64,000 nt of DNA from Rhizophagus irregularis (lineage: Eukaryota; Glomeromycota; Glomeromycetes; Glomerales; Glomeraceae), in assembly GCF_026210795.1 (NCBI RefSeq), contig NC_089430.1:6014001-6078000 (forward strand). The letters run 5' to 3'. Within the stretch, counting starts at the first letter, position 1. Each line of letters begins with the position of its first letter. Both the position numbers and the translations under genes were made by a program. This document shows, in pieces, positions 1-12,707 of the stretch. Under the pieces are notes generated by a model. It saw only the letters and a list, made by a program, of their open reading frames with translations, made no database searches and was not told where the DNA came from.

Positions 1-59
1 TTAAATTTTATTCTTTTAAATTTAACAAGAAAATTAATTTAATATTCTAATGGTAATAG

Positions 60-2579
60 ATTCCTTTACCAAAATTTCCGCCTATCGCCGTCGCATTAAT
101 ACCAAATAAAGGAAATGATAATTCAAAAACCATTAGTCAATTGCATAAGAAGCTTATTCAAGAAATTGCTTTTCAGCTTGAAATCCATATATTATCCATT
201 GGTTCTGATGGTGCTATTACTGAATTTCAAGCACAACAATCAATAATAGATATTCAAACTTCCCAAAGACTTTTTATTCGTGAACCAACATTAAATATTA
301 ATTTTTCCTGCCCCATTTTTGATAAGATTGGTCCAGTAGTTCGGGTTCAAGACCCAAAACACGCAAAAAAAACTGCAAGAAACGCGATAATATCTGGAGC
401 TCGGCTTTTAACTTTTGGAATATCTTCAGTCCGATATGATCATCTTCTTACTTTAATTAAACAGCACGATTCAATTATGTACAAAAATGATGTAATCAAA
501 TTAGATAAGCAAGACGATGCTGCTGCTTATCGAACTTTTTGTTCTGCAAATTTTAAGCAATGTCTTACACATGATTTTCAAGTAAAAGTAGGAATGGAAG
601 GAACTATAATATATTTATTTATCATGGGTACGTAATATTAAACAAATTAAATTAAAATTGATAATTAATATTATTTAAATTAATTTTTATTTTAAATTAA
701 TTAATTTTTTAACTTTTCATAATTAGGAGAAATTGTAGATTGCTATTTAAATCGTACTATTTCACCAATTGAAAGAGTACGTATGGCAATGACAGGTTAC
801 TTTTTTCTTCATTTATGGCGCTTTCACATTACAACTCTACACCAAAAATATCCAGACTTTGTATCTATTAAACAAAATTTCCTGGCCGACCAAAGTTTTG
901 CTATTTTTTCTTCTCTCTGTGAATCAATGGTATTACTTGTAAAAGCTCATCGAGACTATTATCCTCAAGTACCTTTTCTTCCTTGGTTGCATGGATCAGA
1001 GTCATGCGAGCATTTCTTTTTTGGTGTAGCAAGGCAGATAAATCCGGACTTTGATTTTGCTGAACTTATTCAAATGTTGCCTAAGATTTCACAATACACA
1101 AAAGCTCTACGGAATGGAAAGTTAAATTTTGATAAGGAAAGATCAGTACGTGAGGGTATATATATTTAACTATAATTAGTATTATAATTCTAATTATTAA
1201 TAATAATAACTGAAAAAAAAATTTTTAGGCTACCTTTTTGACTATACTTCTGAATTGGATAAGCTATCTTTAGAAAAACTTCGCTTATGGCCTAATGACA
1301 AGCAAATATCAGATACTATTCATCATTCATATCGTCTCGCTCAAGATCTTGCAGAATATGTTGGCATGATTCAACCATTTGATATCTCTGTTGATATTGA
1401 TACCCCACAGATCCTTATTGAATCACATGAAATTGATATTTCAAGTTCTGATGTTGACAAGCAATCCCATGATAATAATGATGATGAATACGATTTATCA
1501 ACTGCTATTGGTGAGGCTTCTTTAGAAATGAAACAAATTGCTGAAACTAGTGATGATAATGGGTGTGAATTCAATGATGATTTTACTGAAGGCCGTTCAC
1601 AGTTGGATGGAATTGCTAAGCCTCCTGAAAATTTGTATATTTTAAATGATGGGGATAGTGGTAAGCTTTATATTAACAATGAATATAAAAATTATATTTA
1701 TATTACATTTAATATTAATATTACCATATTTACTACAGTTGATTTATCATGTCGGTATTTATCCTTCAATAAATTGGATTTTGAATTCTTGTATAATCAG
1801 CGAAAATTCCATGAATCATATAGTTCAAGACCTCTTGAACGAAAATTTAAAATTGTTGGAGCAAATTCAAGAATAATAACAGAAGATCCAAATTCAATTC
1901 AACCAAATATGGCCAGTCATTTTGTTGCATATTTCACTAAAAATGAAAATCCAGAACAAAGATTCATAACTCAAAGGGAAAAACGATGGAAGGATAATCG
2001 AAAAAATATTGCTACAACATTAGCACAGTTACACGATCAAGAATTAGCCAAATCTAAAAATGGAAAGAAATTAAATAAAAAAAATGTCCAAGAAAGTTTA
2101 ATTAAAAGTAAGTTTTTTATATTAGTTTATTAAAGAAATTTATGTTTAAACTATTAACATACATTTTAAAAATAGTTCCAAATATTGAAACTGCAAATAT
2201 AACTGAAGATTTTCCATTAATAAAGGGAGATTATTTATTTGTTCGATATGGTTCTCAGATGTGCATCGGACGAGTAGAAGCTTTATATTTTGAGGCTTAT
2301 AATCACCATTGTTATACTGATATGCCTATTAAGGATTTGAACGATATTTCATATATTTCATTACATGTATTTGTTCCTTTACATTTAGAATTATTTACCG
2401 ATATGGTTAAAGAGGGTTGTTATATACTCACACATCATATTCCTTCAAACATTATATATCATATTAAACAGAATAGAGTAGTAATTGAAGGAAATTTTCT
2501 AAGATTAGTTGGAGATGGAAAACAATATTATTTTGATTATTTTGGCAGAAAAGATATTATTGAAAAAATGGTAAAATAG
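60..2579 (+). CDS. DDE transposase-like gene, possibly P-superfamily, 5' end outside window
   Basis: Five exons can be joined in frame: 60-627, 727-1155, 1229-1660, 1739-2107 and 2176-2579 (stop TAG). Introns of 68-99 nt start GTACGT, GTATAT, GTAAGC and GTAAGT and end in AG. The third is 78 nt and happens to be open, so it could be retained without a frame change. The reading frame enters at an acceptor near position 59, so the start lies to the left. The protein shows SDGA near its start, then DPKHAKKTARN, then SESCEHFFFG, spaced like the D, D and E of P-element/THAP9-type transposases. An acidic, Ser-rich stretch lies in exon 3 and a basic segment (KSKNGKKLNKKN) late in exon 4. The right-hand inverted repeat at 2747-2778 fits a P-type element. 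Catalytic role is inferred from motifs; a hAT-like or unnamed fungal family is possible. All visible exons are unbroken. Confidence 0.6.
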
Positions 2580-2746
2580 GTTGTTTTTGTAAATGATAAA
2601 ATTCGTAATACAATAAATCATGTGATCTTGAGGTCTGAAATTTTATTTGCGTATTTTTGCAGGATTTTCAATATCAGGTGTCAATTTTGCGTACCGTTCA
2701 TATAAAAAACCCTTGCGTACAGCTCATAGTAAATTTTTTTTTCGCC

Positions 2747-2778
2747 ACCTGACCCCTATATGTATATTTCTGGGTCCT
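2747..2778. repeat. Right terminal inverted repeat of the 60-2579 element
   Basis: The sequence runs from ACCTGACCCCTATATG to TCTGGGTCCT. The same end, with few differences, is found on both sides of the small element at 52976-53188, which has an 8-bp target duplication. The matching left end would lie outside the window. The 8 bp after it (2779-2786) would be the target duplication. P elements make 8-bp duplications, which fits the gene inside. Because this end directly abuts the reading frame of the minus-strand gene at 2779, the element appears to have inserted into that gene. Confidence 0.6.
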
Positions 2779-5640
2779 TTCCTTCTGATATATTTTTAAG
2801 TTCTTTAATAGTTGCTAGTGCATCTTCAACTTCTTTTGATAATGTATGCTCAGCAAGATCAACACGCATCTTACTCCATGAAGTAAGCCATATATGTCGT
2901 TTTGTAAGTTTGGTAGCTTTAGCAGTTGCATGTTTATTTGTATATTCATATACACCTTTTATATGTTTCCAACTAATTTCCTTTTTATTAAACATTATTT
3001 CTCTTGCATTTTTTTCACCTGTATGACTTTTTGATATGTTGTTTCTAAGTTTTTTAAAAACATGTGTTGGATCACTAATAAAAAACCACTCTTCTCCTGT
3101 AATAGGATTGATTGTTTTATAATTTAATAAAATTTCTTGATTATTATAAACAGGTCTAAGAAACTTACTAATATGATAACTAAAAACTTTCCATCCCTTT
3201 TTTGCATATATTCCTTCTATAATTTCTACAGATAATGTTGTTTCAACTGGATCAAACTCAATAATTTTTCCTAAGTACCATTTATTATCATCTGGATTTC
3301 TAAATTCGCATATTTCATTGACATTCCATTTCAATTTTGAAGGCATTGGTGGACGAATAAAATTTCGTTCAATTTCAATATTTTTAGGATTATTACAATC
3401 AAGTTGACATACAGTAAATTTTGTTTTTTCAAAATTACTATTTATAATTTTTGCTGCATAAAAAGATGTTTTATCTTTATTAAAATTAACTTCTACAATA
3501 TCACCACAAGTCCATTTTGATGCATACCAATCAAAACTTTTAATATGAATTCTATTTTCTCCTGCTCCATCACAAATTGATCCACATGTATATATACCTA
3601 TACACTCTAATTTTGCTGCAAGATTAAAAAGTAATGTATTTAAACTATGTACTGATATATTATTAATACCATAATAAGATATGGGAAATGCAAAATTATG
3701 TGTTATTGAATGCCAAACAATTTGATGAACTTGGGTTGCAAGTCCAAATTTTTGTTTATTACTTGATGTAGAATTATCTTCTATTGATATTGATTCTATT
3801 TCTTGTTTACATTGCATAGCAAACATCTCATACTCTTGCATTTCATTTTCAAAATCCAAATAACCAACATAACAATTTTTACGTCATCCAAAGAAGACCT
3901 ATTTTTAGATGTTTTACAATCAAATTAAATAATTAAATATAAATTATTGAAAAAATTTAAAAATAATAATAATTTTTACCTTTTTGAATTTTAAAAGAAT
4001 CATGAGAAAAAAATCCCACTCTTCCATATCCCCAAATTTTATTTATTGTCAAATTAGTTAATATTTGATTAGCAATTTTATCTTGCCAGCCTGATTTTTG
4101 TTCACTTTCGTTAATATAACTTTTAAGTGTTGAAATTGATGGTAAACGCATAATTGTTTTCATTGCATTATAAGCTGCATGACCTGATCTACTATATACA
4201 GATATAGCCCAACGTAAAAACCTAAAAAATTAAAAATATAAGATATTTTTCATATTTAATATCATCTTAATTAACCTTACATTGGATGATATCTTGTTCC
4301 ATTTGGTTTTTCAGTTTGAATACGAATAAGTTCTTGAAAAATAGGATGAAAAGCAGAAATATCTATATCTTTGTTAATAATACCTTTAGTAACAGTATGA
4401 ACAATATTTGCAATTTCACCTGATGCTTCTTCTTCTTCCCTTTCAATTTTTTCTTTTAAATGATCTTTTAAATCAATAATTATATTATTTTGTTCTTTAA
4501 TAATCTTTCTCTGTTGGCTAACCTTTTTTATAAGAGTTTCTTTTGATGCATGTGTTACTTTTATTGAGTTTGTTCCAGACAAAATTCTTTGTTGAATTCT
4601 TTGTAAAGTTTTTCGTAATTTTGCACAATTTTTGCATATATTTTTTTCTGTTATTACAAGTATACAATCTATTCTTCTATATACCTCATCAGGTTGACCA
4701 ATCCGTTCCATTAAAGCAAAAGGAGTATGATCTTTATTATTGCTAACTAGTTAAGTACCCCGAATATGTGTTACTTGTTCAAAACCTTTGAATAAAAATT
4801 ATCAAATAAAATTTACGTATATAAATAAATAAAAAATAAAAAATAATAATTAATTACCAGCAGTACTTTGTCCATAACAAATACTAACAGAAAAAACATA
4901 TCTAATAAAATTAATTATTTCATCAAGAGTTCTTTTCATTTCTTTGGTTGGAAAAGGAAGATATTTTTCTTTTACTATTTGATCAAATATATAAACTTCA
5001 TATCTATATAAACCACTCTTAGTTAGAATCAATAGCTTTTTTTCTGATTTTTCTTCTTTGAAAAAATGAAGTTCAAGACCTTCACTAATTTTTCGTATTG
5101 CAGTTCCAGAAAACTCTCCTCCTGGTTTAACTTTTTCTTGAATTGATGAAAGAATATCTGTGGTGTTTATTAACAATGATGTTTTCCAATATAATGAATT
5201 TGATGTAGATAAAATAGATGCAATTGACGGACTTGTAGGATTTGCTTCCAAAAAAATGGTTGCTGTAGCAGACCTACGTCCTTTAAAATATCCTCGGTTT
5301 CCCAAATAATCTATCCATTTGGAAAATGTGTCAAATTTGCGATTATCTTTGACGCTATATACATATGCTTTCTTATCCTTTACTTCATACATAAGCACAC
5401 CTTCAAAATATTTATCTAATGTTGGAAAAAAATATACCATTTTTCCTTTAAGGTTAGGCTTAGTACGTACAAGTTCTTGTAATGCTTCTGCTTTTTTTTG
5501 CTGCTTTGGTATTGGCAAATCAATACTATTCTCGTTTATATTAATTGCGCGTTTTTTTTGAAACTTTTTAATAAAAAATGTTAATATTATTTAAAAAATA
5601 TAAAAGTTGTGCTTTTCTAACCTTTAATGCCTACCATTTT
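2779..5640 (-). pseudogene. P-element/THAP9-like transposase with Tudor/Agenet-like insert, 3' truncated
   Basis: Minus-strand exons: about 5560-4858, 4746-4281, 4221-3980 and 3898-2779; a short first exon near 5640 is likely but its splice is unresolved. Introns start GTAATT, GTAAGG and GTAAAA. Exon 3 has CKNC followed by a coiled coil. Exon 4 reads FLRWAISVYSRSGHAAYNAM, then LPSISTLKSYI, then SHDSFKIQKG, the first catalytic Asp region of P-element transposases. The last exon has ICDGAGENR (second Asp) and SDPTHVFKKLRNN. Between these lie two segments of Tudor/Agenet type (GDIVEVNF...AAKI and NEICEFR...WYLGKII), unusual for the family. The frame is off by one between the exon start at 3898 and about 3870, and the C-terminus is cut at 2779 by the neighbouring element's inverted repeat, so the gene is not functional as it stands. 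Family assignment is firm; the chromatin-reader reading of the insert is inference. Confidence 0.8.
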
Positions 5641-6049
5641 CAAGTTGTAGCGAAATTTTCTATGTATTTTAGATGTATTAAACCGCCGATCAAGTTTTTT
5701 AAAGTAAATAAACACGAAACTTTGACAAAAAATTATATTTTCAGATAGTTTTGCGTTTCTTTATTACCGATCAATTATTTTTTTTTCATGGATTATAATG
5801 ATTATCAATTGATTTTTCATCTTAAACATGGGGTACGATCATATTTTAATAAGGTTACTTATAAAATTACATATGGCGACAGTTCTGGTTATTATTGATC
5901 AGTCTGTATAACCTATGAGTTGGCCCCCCCGTTTATTTATCTAACCCCTAGATTTTATCTTTATTATCGTATTTTTATAAAATCACGTGATATACAAAAT
6001 GTACATTTAAATCTGAATTTTTTGAAATAATGAGGAGGGGTTAATGTTA
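5641..6049. other. Gene-free stretch between two transposon remnants
   Basis: AT-rich with a C-run near 5923 and a TCACGTGA-type palindrome near 5985. No open frame or inverted repeat is supported. It probably contains the breakpoint that removed the left ends of the CACTA elements to its right. Confidence 0.4.
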
Positions 6050-7489
6050 AACGAGACTATTTGTTGAAACGGCCTAACTCTAATTCATTGACAATAGGCG
6101 CAATATAATGATTAATCTTGTACAAGCTTACTTCGTTCAGTCCTGGTAGTAGACCGAGAACCAGCAAATTTTCGCGCTTGAACTGAATGTCACGGGGTAA
6201 ATTACAGATAGCCGTGTAAATTACCCAATACTATAAAATGTACCATCGTAGGGCTGGAACTAATCAAGGTTTATCATTAGTCCTAGATGTGAATCGGCTA
6301 CTTCTGGTCATAAAAATTTTGCTGAATTTTCATCGTCAGTTTCTCTTAATGTTTTCCAGATTTGACCATCATATATATCGGTCAGTATGTTATCGAATTG
6401 TTGACGATTTGACCAATATCGAAGTAACCGTTCAAAGTGAGGCTGACGATATAGAGTTTCCAATTGTTGATGAATCGGTATAAATGGATATATTAATTCT
6501 GGCTTTTTAACCTCTCTCTCAGCCAAGACCGTTTGACACGATTTCGTCCTTTGAGACGCAAAATTTGGAAATTCGACGTGACTGCATCTTATGATACCGA
6601 TACTGTCATTTTTTTGAATTTTGTCCATGTCTGTCTTATTATATAATTTATGACATTTCGGACATGGCACGAAACTATGGAAATGATCTTTCAGGCCAAG
6701 TTGAATTCTTGCCAGATATAGAGAGTCAGGAAAGCTATCGTAAATGTTTCCACCGATTTCTTTTAACACTATTTTCATGAATTTTAGTTGAGATTCATTC
6801 ACTGTTTCAGGGAGATTGAACTTTTTTCGAAAGGTCATTATCCACAATAAAATCCATGAAAATTTATCATCGATTGTCATTTTTTCTTCCTCTTGATATG
6901 ATTTAAAATCTGGCGGTGAATAATTTTCAAAAGTATCGGCAAAAGTTTCATCATCTGACTCATTGCCATCAGAAGAAGAAGTATCAGTATGTTGTTCATA
7001 ATCAGAATTGCTCAAATCTTCTGTTCCTGAATGTTCAAGTATAATTTGTGGGCAATTTGCGTAGCTTCTTATACATCTTCGAGGTAAAAAAATATATTTG
7101 TTTTCATTGTATTCTGAAGTTGTCGAATTATCTTTTTCATTTAATGGAATTGTTGTCGAATCTTCTTCTAAAGGAGTTATTACTGAAATCTCTTCATTTG
7201 GAGGTACCAAAATATCTTCATTTATCGGATTTTCTTCTAATGAAGTTATTGTCGAATCCTCTTCTTGATTAATTAGTAACAATGAAGCCAAACCACTATT
7301 AAGATTTGAGTCAGTTGTGTTTTTTGCCACTTCGTGAAGCATTTTGGTTCGTGTTATAACCAGTTTTCCATTACATTTGTCACAATAACAAGGGACTTTG
7401 GTTCTTTTTTTGCTAAACCTTCTAGAAGATAGTCAGTTTGCTATCCTTTCTGAACCCATTATTTGATTAATCGATCTTCTTCTCGTCAT
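6050..7489 (-). pseudogene. Tnp2-type (CACTA) transposase, N-terminal half, decayed
   Basis: A long open part lies at 7342-6308; reading back from ATG at 7489 adds a zinc-ribbon-like start (CYCDKCNGKL) after one stop. It is collinear with the transposase at 21962: acidic Ser-rich region, a segment around FRKKFNLPETVNESQLKF, a Cys/His motif (PCPKCHKLYN), then TDIYDGQIWKTL. Below 6308 the homology goes on through HLGLMINLD, FQPYDG, GLLPGLNEVSLYKINHYIAP and ends near 6060, but with a TGA, a TAG in place of the Trp seen in the other copy, and at least one frame change. The catalytic C-terminal half (VDPMH region) is missing. Divergent from the gene at 8424, as in element A. Confidence 0.75.
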
Positions 7490-7589
7490 GTTTTATAAAA
7501 TTTGATAAAGAATCGGTTATAATTAATATATACTTTAAAATTTAACGAAACTTTGACAAATGAAGTCAATTTTTCTCTTGAAAATTAAA

Positions 7590-8110
7590 ATTTTATGAAA
7601 TTTTTTTTTTAATTTGAAAATTTCGGTTAAATTTGATCCGTTAGTAATTGATTTAATAAAAGTTTAATTTTGAGATTTCGATTAATTAAATTTTCAATCA
7701 TGAGAATTTTTTTTAATTTGAAAATTTTGGTTAAATTTGATCCATTAGTAATTGATTTAATAAAAGTTTAATTTCAAGATTTCGATTAATTAAATTTTCA
7801 ATCATGAGAATTTTTTTTAATTTGAAAATTTCGGTTAAATTTAACCCGTTAGTAATTGATTTAATAAAAGTTTAATTTCGAAATTTCGATTAATTAAATT
7901 TTCAATTATGAGAATTTTTTTTAATTTGAAAATTTCGGTTAAATTTGATCTGTTAGTAATTGATTTAATAAAAGTTTATTTTTGAGATTTCGATTAATTA
8001 AATTTTCAATCATGAGAATTTTTTTAATTTGAAAATTTCGGTTAAATTTAATCCGTTAGTAATTGATTTGATAAAAGTAATAAAAGTCTAATTTCGATTA
8101 AACTTTTTTA
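7590..8110. repeat. Tandem repeat, about 103 bp x 5
   Basis: Five copies of an AT-rich unit marked by GTTAGTAATTGATTTAATAA (near 7640, 7744, 7849, 7952 and 8056), alternating with AATCATGAGAATTTTTTTTA. Copies differ by a few bases. It lies between the divergent transposase and companion genes of element B, where a promoter or subterminal binding region would be expected. Confidence 0.8.
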
Positions 8111-8423
8111 ACGATTAATTAACTTTTAAATCAAATTTCGGTTTTATTTTTATCAAATAGACTTTTTCCCAGGAAAGCTTATTTTGAATTTTGAATTTAT
8201 AAAGCTCCATCAATCGAATTTTTTCGCAAAAATAATTTTATTTTTTCGATAAACAATTCTTGTAATTTTTATAAAATTTTTATAAAATCTGCAATACATT
8301 TTTATATTGATCGTCAAACATAACTTTTATATAAATCGAACAATATTTTTCGTCATTTTGAAAGAAAGTTCTACTTTATTTACTAATTTTACTATTCTTC
8401 TGTTTATTAAAATCTCTATAAAG
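8111..8423. other. Gene-free leader upstream of companion gene
   Basis: AT-rich sequence without a convincing open frame or repeat. It is the 5' side of the companion gene and presumably holds its promoter, but no clear core element stands out. Confidence 0.3.
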
Positions 8424-10989
8424 AATGAAACGATCTGGACAAAAAAGTGTCAAAAAAAGTCGTCAAGAGTCTCACAAACAAACTTTTTCACAGGAATTTG
8501 TAAGTTCTGATTCTCCCAAACAAACGTCGATATCGAAATAACAATCCGCAGCTTCCAGTTCTGGTACTATCAAAATTCAAAAACAAGCGTCAAAACAGGA
8601 ATCTGCAGCTTCCGGTTCTGGTTCTACCAAAACTCAAAAACAAATATCGAAACAGGAATCCACAGCTTCCAGTTCTGGTTCTACCAAAACTCAAAAACAA
8701 ACGTTGATACCAGAAGCTTCAGAAGATAATGGGCCATTTCGCTTAGTGGTATTATCCAGCTTGTACTCGCAACAAAGCAAGATGGTACCACCAATTCGTA
8801 ATGTAACCATACATAGGGAATTAATGCCCATTACACGCACAGCCAAACCGTATAGGAGCAATGTACTTAGGGAATTAACGCTTATTACACGCACCACCGA
8901 ACCATATAGGAGCAATATACATAGAGAATTAATGCCAATTACACGCATCATTGAACCGTATAGGAGCAATGTACGCATCGCCAAACCGTATAGGAGCAAT
9001 GTACGCACCACTGAACCATATAGGAGAGAATTAACGCCAATTATACGTGAACCTTATAGTAGTAATTGGACTAGAGATGTAAATGGTGAGCTACAATTGA
9101 CTTTTGTATTCATTTTAGAGTTCTGGTCGACTTTAACGTTTTTTTAGAAACGTATAATCTCTGAGAAGAAAATGCCTACTTACAGGAAAGAATCGATGAA
9201 TTAAATCGGCAACTCGATAATGCAAATGGCAAGTTGCGTGACCTACGGCTAGACGTTGGCCAATTACAATCGTATAACAATATACTTAGTCAGGAAAATG
9301 ATGGCTTGCATCACCGACATTCATCTGACCTTCAAGATATCGAATTTGAAGAGGATCAATGACTAACAAAGCGTAGGAAAGGAAAAAATCTTGTGCGCGA
9401 TTCTGAAGATGAAATAGAAGTAGATGAAGAAGAAGCTAGGGTTCGTCCAAAAATCCTCTTTCAATGTATGCTTTTAACGCTTGCTAAACCGATATTTTGT
9501 ACAATTTAGGCTGAGATAAAGACGATTCTAAAACTTTTCCGATTGAACTAGAATTAAAATATGATGAAAAGTTTACCAGTGAGTCGAATGATGAAATTCT
9601 TCAACAGGTTATATCTCGACTAATTGAAGCAATGAAGCCAAGGTATACTCTACGATACAGGCAAGTCAAGTCTTGGCTTTCTGCTTTACATAAACATTGC
9701 AGAGTGCGCTTGTTATATAAACAACGCAGCACTTTAGACAAAGATAATCACCGTCTACATCGAAACAATCGGTTAAATGAGGTAAATAATTTCTTTATTA
9801 TTTCAAAAAAAAAAAATCTCATCATTCGTCGAAACTTTAAATATAGAAAAAGGCACGTTGTGACATGCCGCCCATAGGATATTAAAATAAAATATCGTAT
9901 GTTGCCACCGACGTGTTGAGTTCGAATAATATCTATGCTTGGTTTAAGAATAAAAATTAGTTACAAAACATTAATAAACCATTAATTAAAATAATTAATG
10001 TGGCACTTTTTGCTCATAAGAAAAAGGCTAAAAGATTGTGTTAGTTTATTATTAAGGACGAACTAAAATTTTTTATTTTCCAAAAATTGAACTCCTGAAT
10101 TTCCTATCGAAATCCACTTGTATTTATACATTTTTAAGAAAAATATTTCTAATATTTCTAATATTTCTAATAAAATTTGAAGATCTATTATCATATGACT
10201 ATCTCGTTACACTAAACTAAACTATAAATATAATTTTATTGGTTAATTATTTATCCATCAGTTAATTATTTATCCTTATTCTATTTTATTGTATTTTTCG
10301 GTTATTACAACGTCAAGTTAAAGGCGCAAAATCGCTTTTTGACAAAAATGACGAAAAACTGGAGAATTATGATCGAAAAGAACTTTTGAATGTTTTAAGT
10401 AACAACTGATATCACTCTCCAGAGTATTCTGAATCGGATGAGGAACAACCAGACGGTAAAAGACATATCAATGTTTATAATCCGTCTTGGAGATCTGAAG
10501 AGGTTCAATAACTTATTTGTCGCATTTTTTATTTTTTATTTTTTATTTGTTTTATTTTTTTCGTAATAGGATTGATTTTTTTTCTAATAATAGTTAATAG
10601 ATTTATTACGAAATGTCTTGGACCAACACGCTTTCTCTTTTCAATCTGCACAATTGATACAAACGCAAAATTATGATGATAAGATATATAATATCATCTC
10701 TCGTTATTTACGAGGTGCTCCAAATTGGACCTATGTGGAGCAGAATATGCTGGCCAATATTGACTTTTCTGAGCCGGAGATGCCAATTCAAATGATGGAG
10801 AGTCTAATAATGGCGGAAGATGCGGAAGTGTCAGCGGAGATGGACAAAATAGTAGTAATAGAAGATTCGGAATCAACGGGAATGGAAGAATCAGAACCAA
10901 CGGAAATAGAAGAATCAGAACCAATGGGAGTGGAAGAATCGCCAGAAACAGAAGATGAAACAGACAAATGGTATAAATTTGTACTTTAA
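8424..10989 (+). pseudogene. Companion gene of CACTA element B, decayed
   Basis: Reading from ATG 8424, the frame gives a Lys/Ser/Gln-rich N-terminus with repeats of GSTKTQKQ.SKQES (about 8535-8700), then five or so repeats of the type ITRTTEPYRSN.RELMP (8830-9050), then after a probable intron (donor near 9080, acceptor near 9146) a leucine-rich coiled coil (LQERIDELNRQLDNANGKL). Later exons carry RYTLRYRQVKSWLSALHKHC, a segment ending YHSPEYSESDEEQ, VYNPSWRSEEV, and LLRNVLDQHAFS with an acidic tail to the stop at 10987-10989. The late segments match the minus-strand gene at 20341-21482 of element A (NDKYIRRYPEKELVRILK, YHSEEW, TWWRSS, LLHDRIDL). Several stops interrupt it (for example TAA near 8539, TGA near 9359 and 10407). 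Function unknown; by position a TNPA-like accessory protein is possible. Confidence 0.5.
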
Positions 10990-11039
10990 TTTTTGTTTGA
11001 GTTTTTATTATACTAACTTTTTTTCGAATTTTAGATTGT

Positions 11040-11640
11040 GAATTCGTCAGTTTTTTTTGGATTTTTTTTGAAAATTATGGGATTTTTTGTGAAATTGTGG
11101 ATTGAATTTTTTTATTTTTGTAGGAAATTTTTATTAATTTAGTATTATTTCGTGTTATTTTCGTATTGTTTATGTATTATTTATGTATTATTTTTGTATT
11201 ATTGTTGTAGGAAATTTTTATTATTTTCGTATTATTTTAGTATTATTTTCGTAGAAAATTTTTATTATTTTAGTATTATTTTCATAGGAAATTTTTATTA
11301 TTTTAGTATTATTTTCGTATTATTTTCGTATTATTTTTGTAGGAAATTTTTATTATTTTAGTATTATTTTCGTATTATTTTAGTATTATTTTCATATTAT
11401 TTTTGTATTATTGTTGTAGGAAATTTTTATTATTTTCATATTATTTTAGTATTATTTTCGTATTATTTTCGTAGGAAATTTTTATTATTTTAGTATTATT
11501 TTCGTATTATTTTAGTATTATTGTTGTAGGAAATTTTTATTATTTTAGTATTATTGTTGTAGGAAATTTTTATTATTTTCGTATTATTTTAGTATTATTT
11601 TCATAGGAAATTTTTACTATTTTTGTAGGAAACTTTTGCG
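11040..11640. repeat. Low-complexity array of TATTATTTT / TTGTAGGAAATTTTT words
   Basis: Irregular tandem array of TATTATTTTCG, TATTATTTTAG and TCGTAGGAAATTTTTAT. Repeated pyrimidine-rich runs ending in GTAG resemble splice acceptors. It follows the companion gene within element B. Confidence 0.75.
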
Positions 11641-12039
11641 ATTTAATTGATTTAATTAAAATAATTGGTAAATCAATCGAAATAAAATCGGTTTTAAAAC
11701 TTAAATTTGCTAAATTTCGTCAAAATTATTATGGTCGATTTTATTTATTTTTGCAAATCAGCAAATTAAATCAATATCGATTTTTAAACGAATAGTCGAT
11801 TGTTTATGACGAATTTCATTTGCATGGCAGGTTCGAATTTTATTGATATGTACAGCCGACTTTTTTAACTAATTCTGAAACTTTGCCAATTTCTAATTGC
11901 AAGTAGCAGGCGTTACAGTGCAAATCATCCATAAAATTAGTTGCCAATTTTTTTGGTACTGATCGGCTAATGTCAGACCAAATTTTGTCCAACATTCGGC
12001 AATTTAAAATTTTGCTGAAATGGACTATTCTGACCAGTG
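11641..12039. repeat. Subterminal region and right end of element B
   Basis: Short degenerate words (GCCAATTT, GGCAATTT, GATCGGCTAA, TTGGTAC) in both orientations run up to the terminal CTGACCAGTG at 12039. This layout is typical of CACTA subterminal repeats, where the element's DNA-binding protein is known to bind in plants. Confidence 0.5.
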
Positions 12040-12707
12040 TTTTACTTTGTAGGTATCAGATTCACTCTGGACACGTAAATTTTGAAGAAGTTTGCAAAAC
12101 TTCTTAATTTTTTTTGAAATTTAACTTTATTTTTTCTTTTATTTTATAGATGTCGGCTTTGGCTCTTGCACGGCATGTTAGATAGGCAGGTTTTGAAGTT
12201 TCATTATGAAACTTCTTTATTTTTTTTAAAAAATTTAATTAATTTTTTTTTCTTTTATTTGTAGATGTTGGCTTTGATTCTTGGATGTTGGATAGGTCGG
12301 TTCTGAAGTTTTATTTCGAAACTTCTTTTCAAAATTTTTTTTAAATTTAATTAACTTTTTTTTCTTTTATTTGTAGATACTGCTTCGATTCTTTAACTTT
12401 GAATAGGTGGGTTTCAAGGTTTCATTGCGAAACTTCTTTATTTATTTTAAAAATTTATTTAATTTTGTTTTCTTTTATTTGTAGATGTCGACTTCGATTC
12501 TTGTATGTTGAATAGATGGATTTCGAAGTTTTGTTTCAAAATTAATTTCTTTTTAAATTTTATTTAACATTTTTCTTTTATTTATAGATATCGGTTTTAG
12601 ATTATTAGATGTTGGATGGGTGAGTTTTGAAGTTTCGTTTTAAAACTTTTTTTCAAAATTTTTTTTAAATTTAATTAACACTTTTTTCTTTTATTTGTAG
12701 ATGTCAG

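Larger units (their letters stand above)
6050..12039. mobile_element. Element B: decayed CACTA-type element, left end missing
   Basis: Right end at 12039 reads ...CTGACCAGTG, the complement of CACTGGTCAG, and is followed by TTT (possible 3-bp duplication). The same CACTGGTCA end closes element A. The gene order also matches A: a Tnp2 transposase and a companion gene, divergently transcribed, here with the transposase on the minus strand (6050-7489) and the companion on the plus strand (8424-10989). The left part of the transposase, and with it the left end, is absent. It abuts the exon-intron array at 12040, so B probably inserted into element C's array. Confidence 0.6.

Noticed and set aside
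1371-1574. Minus-strand 67-codon frame
   Set aside because: Antisense of exon 3 of the plus-strand transposase gene.
2760-3026. 88-codon plus-strand frame
   Set aside because: Antisense shadow of the P-element-like transposase.
8691-9011. Minus-strand 106-codon Leu/Tyr-rich repeat frame
   Set aside because: Shadow of the plus-strand EPYRSN repeats.
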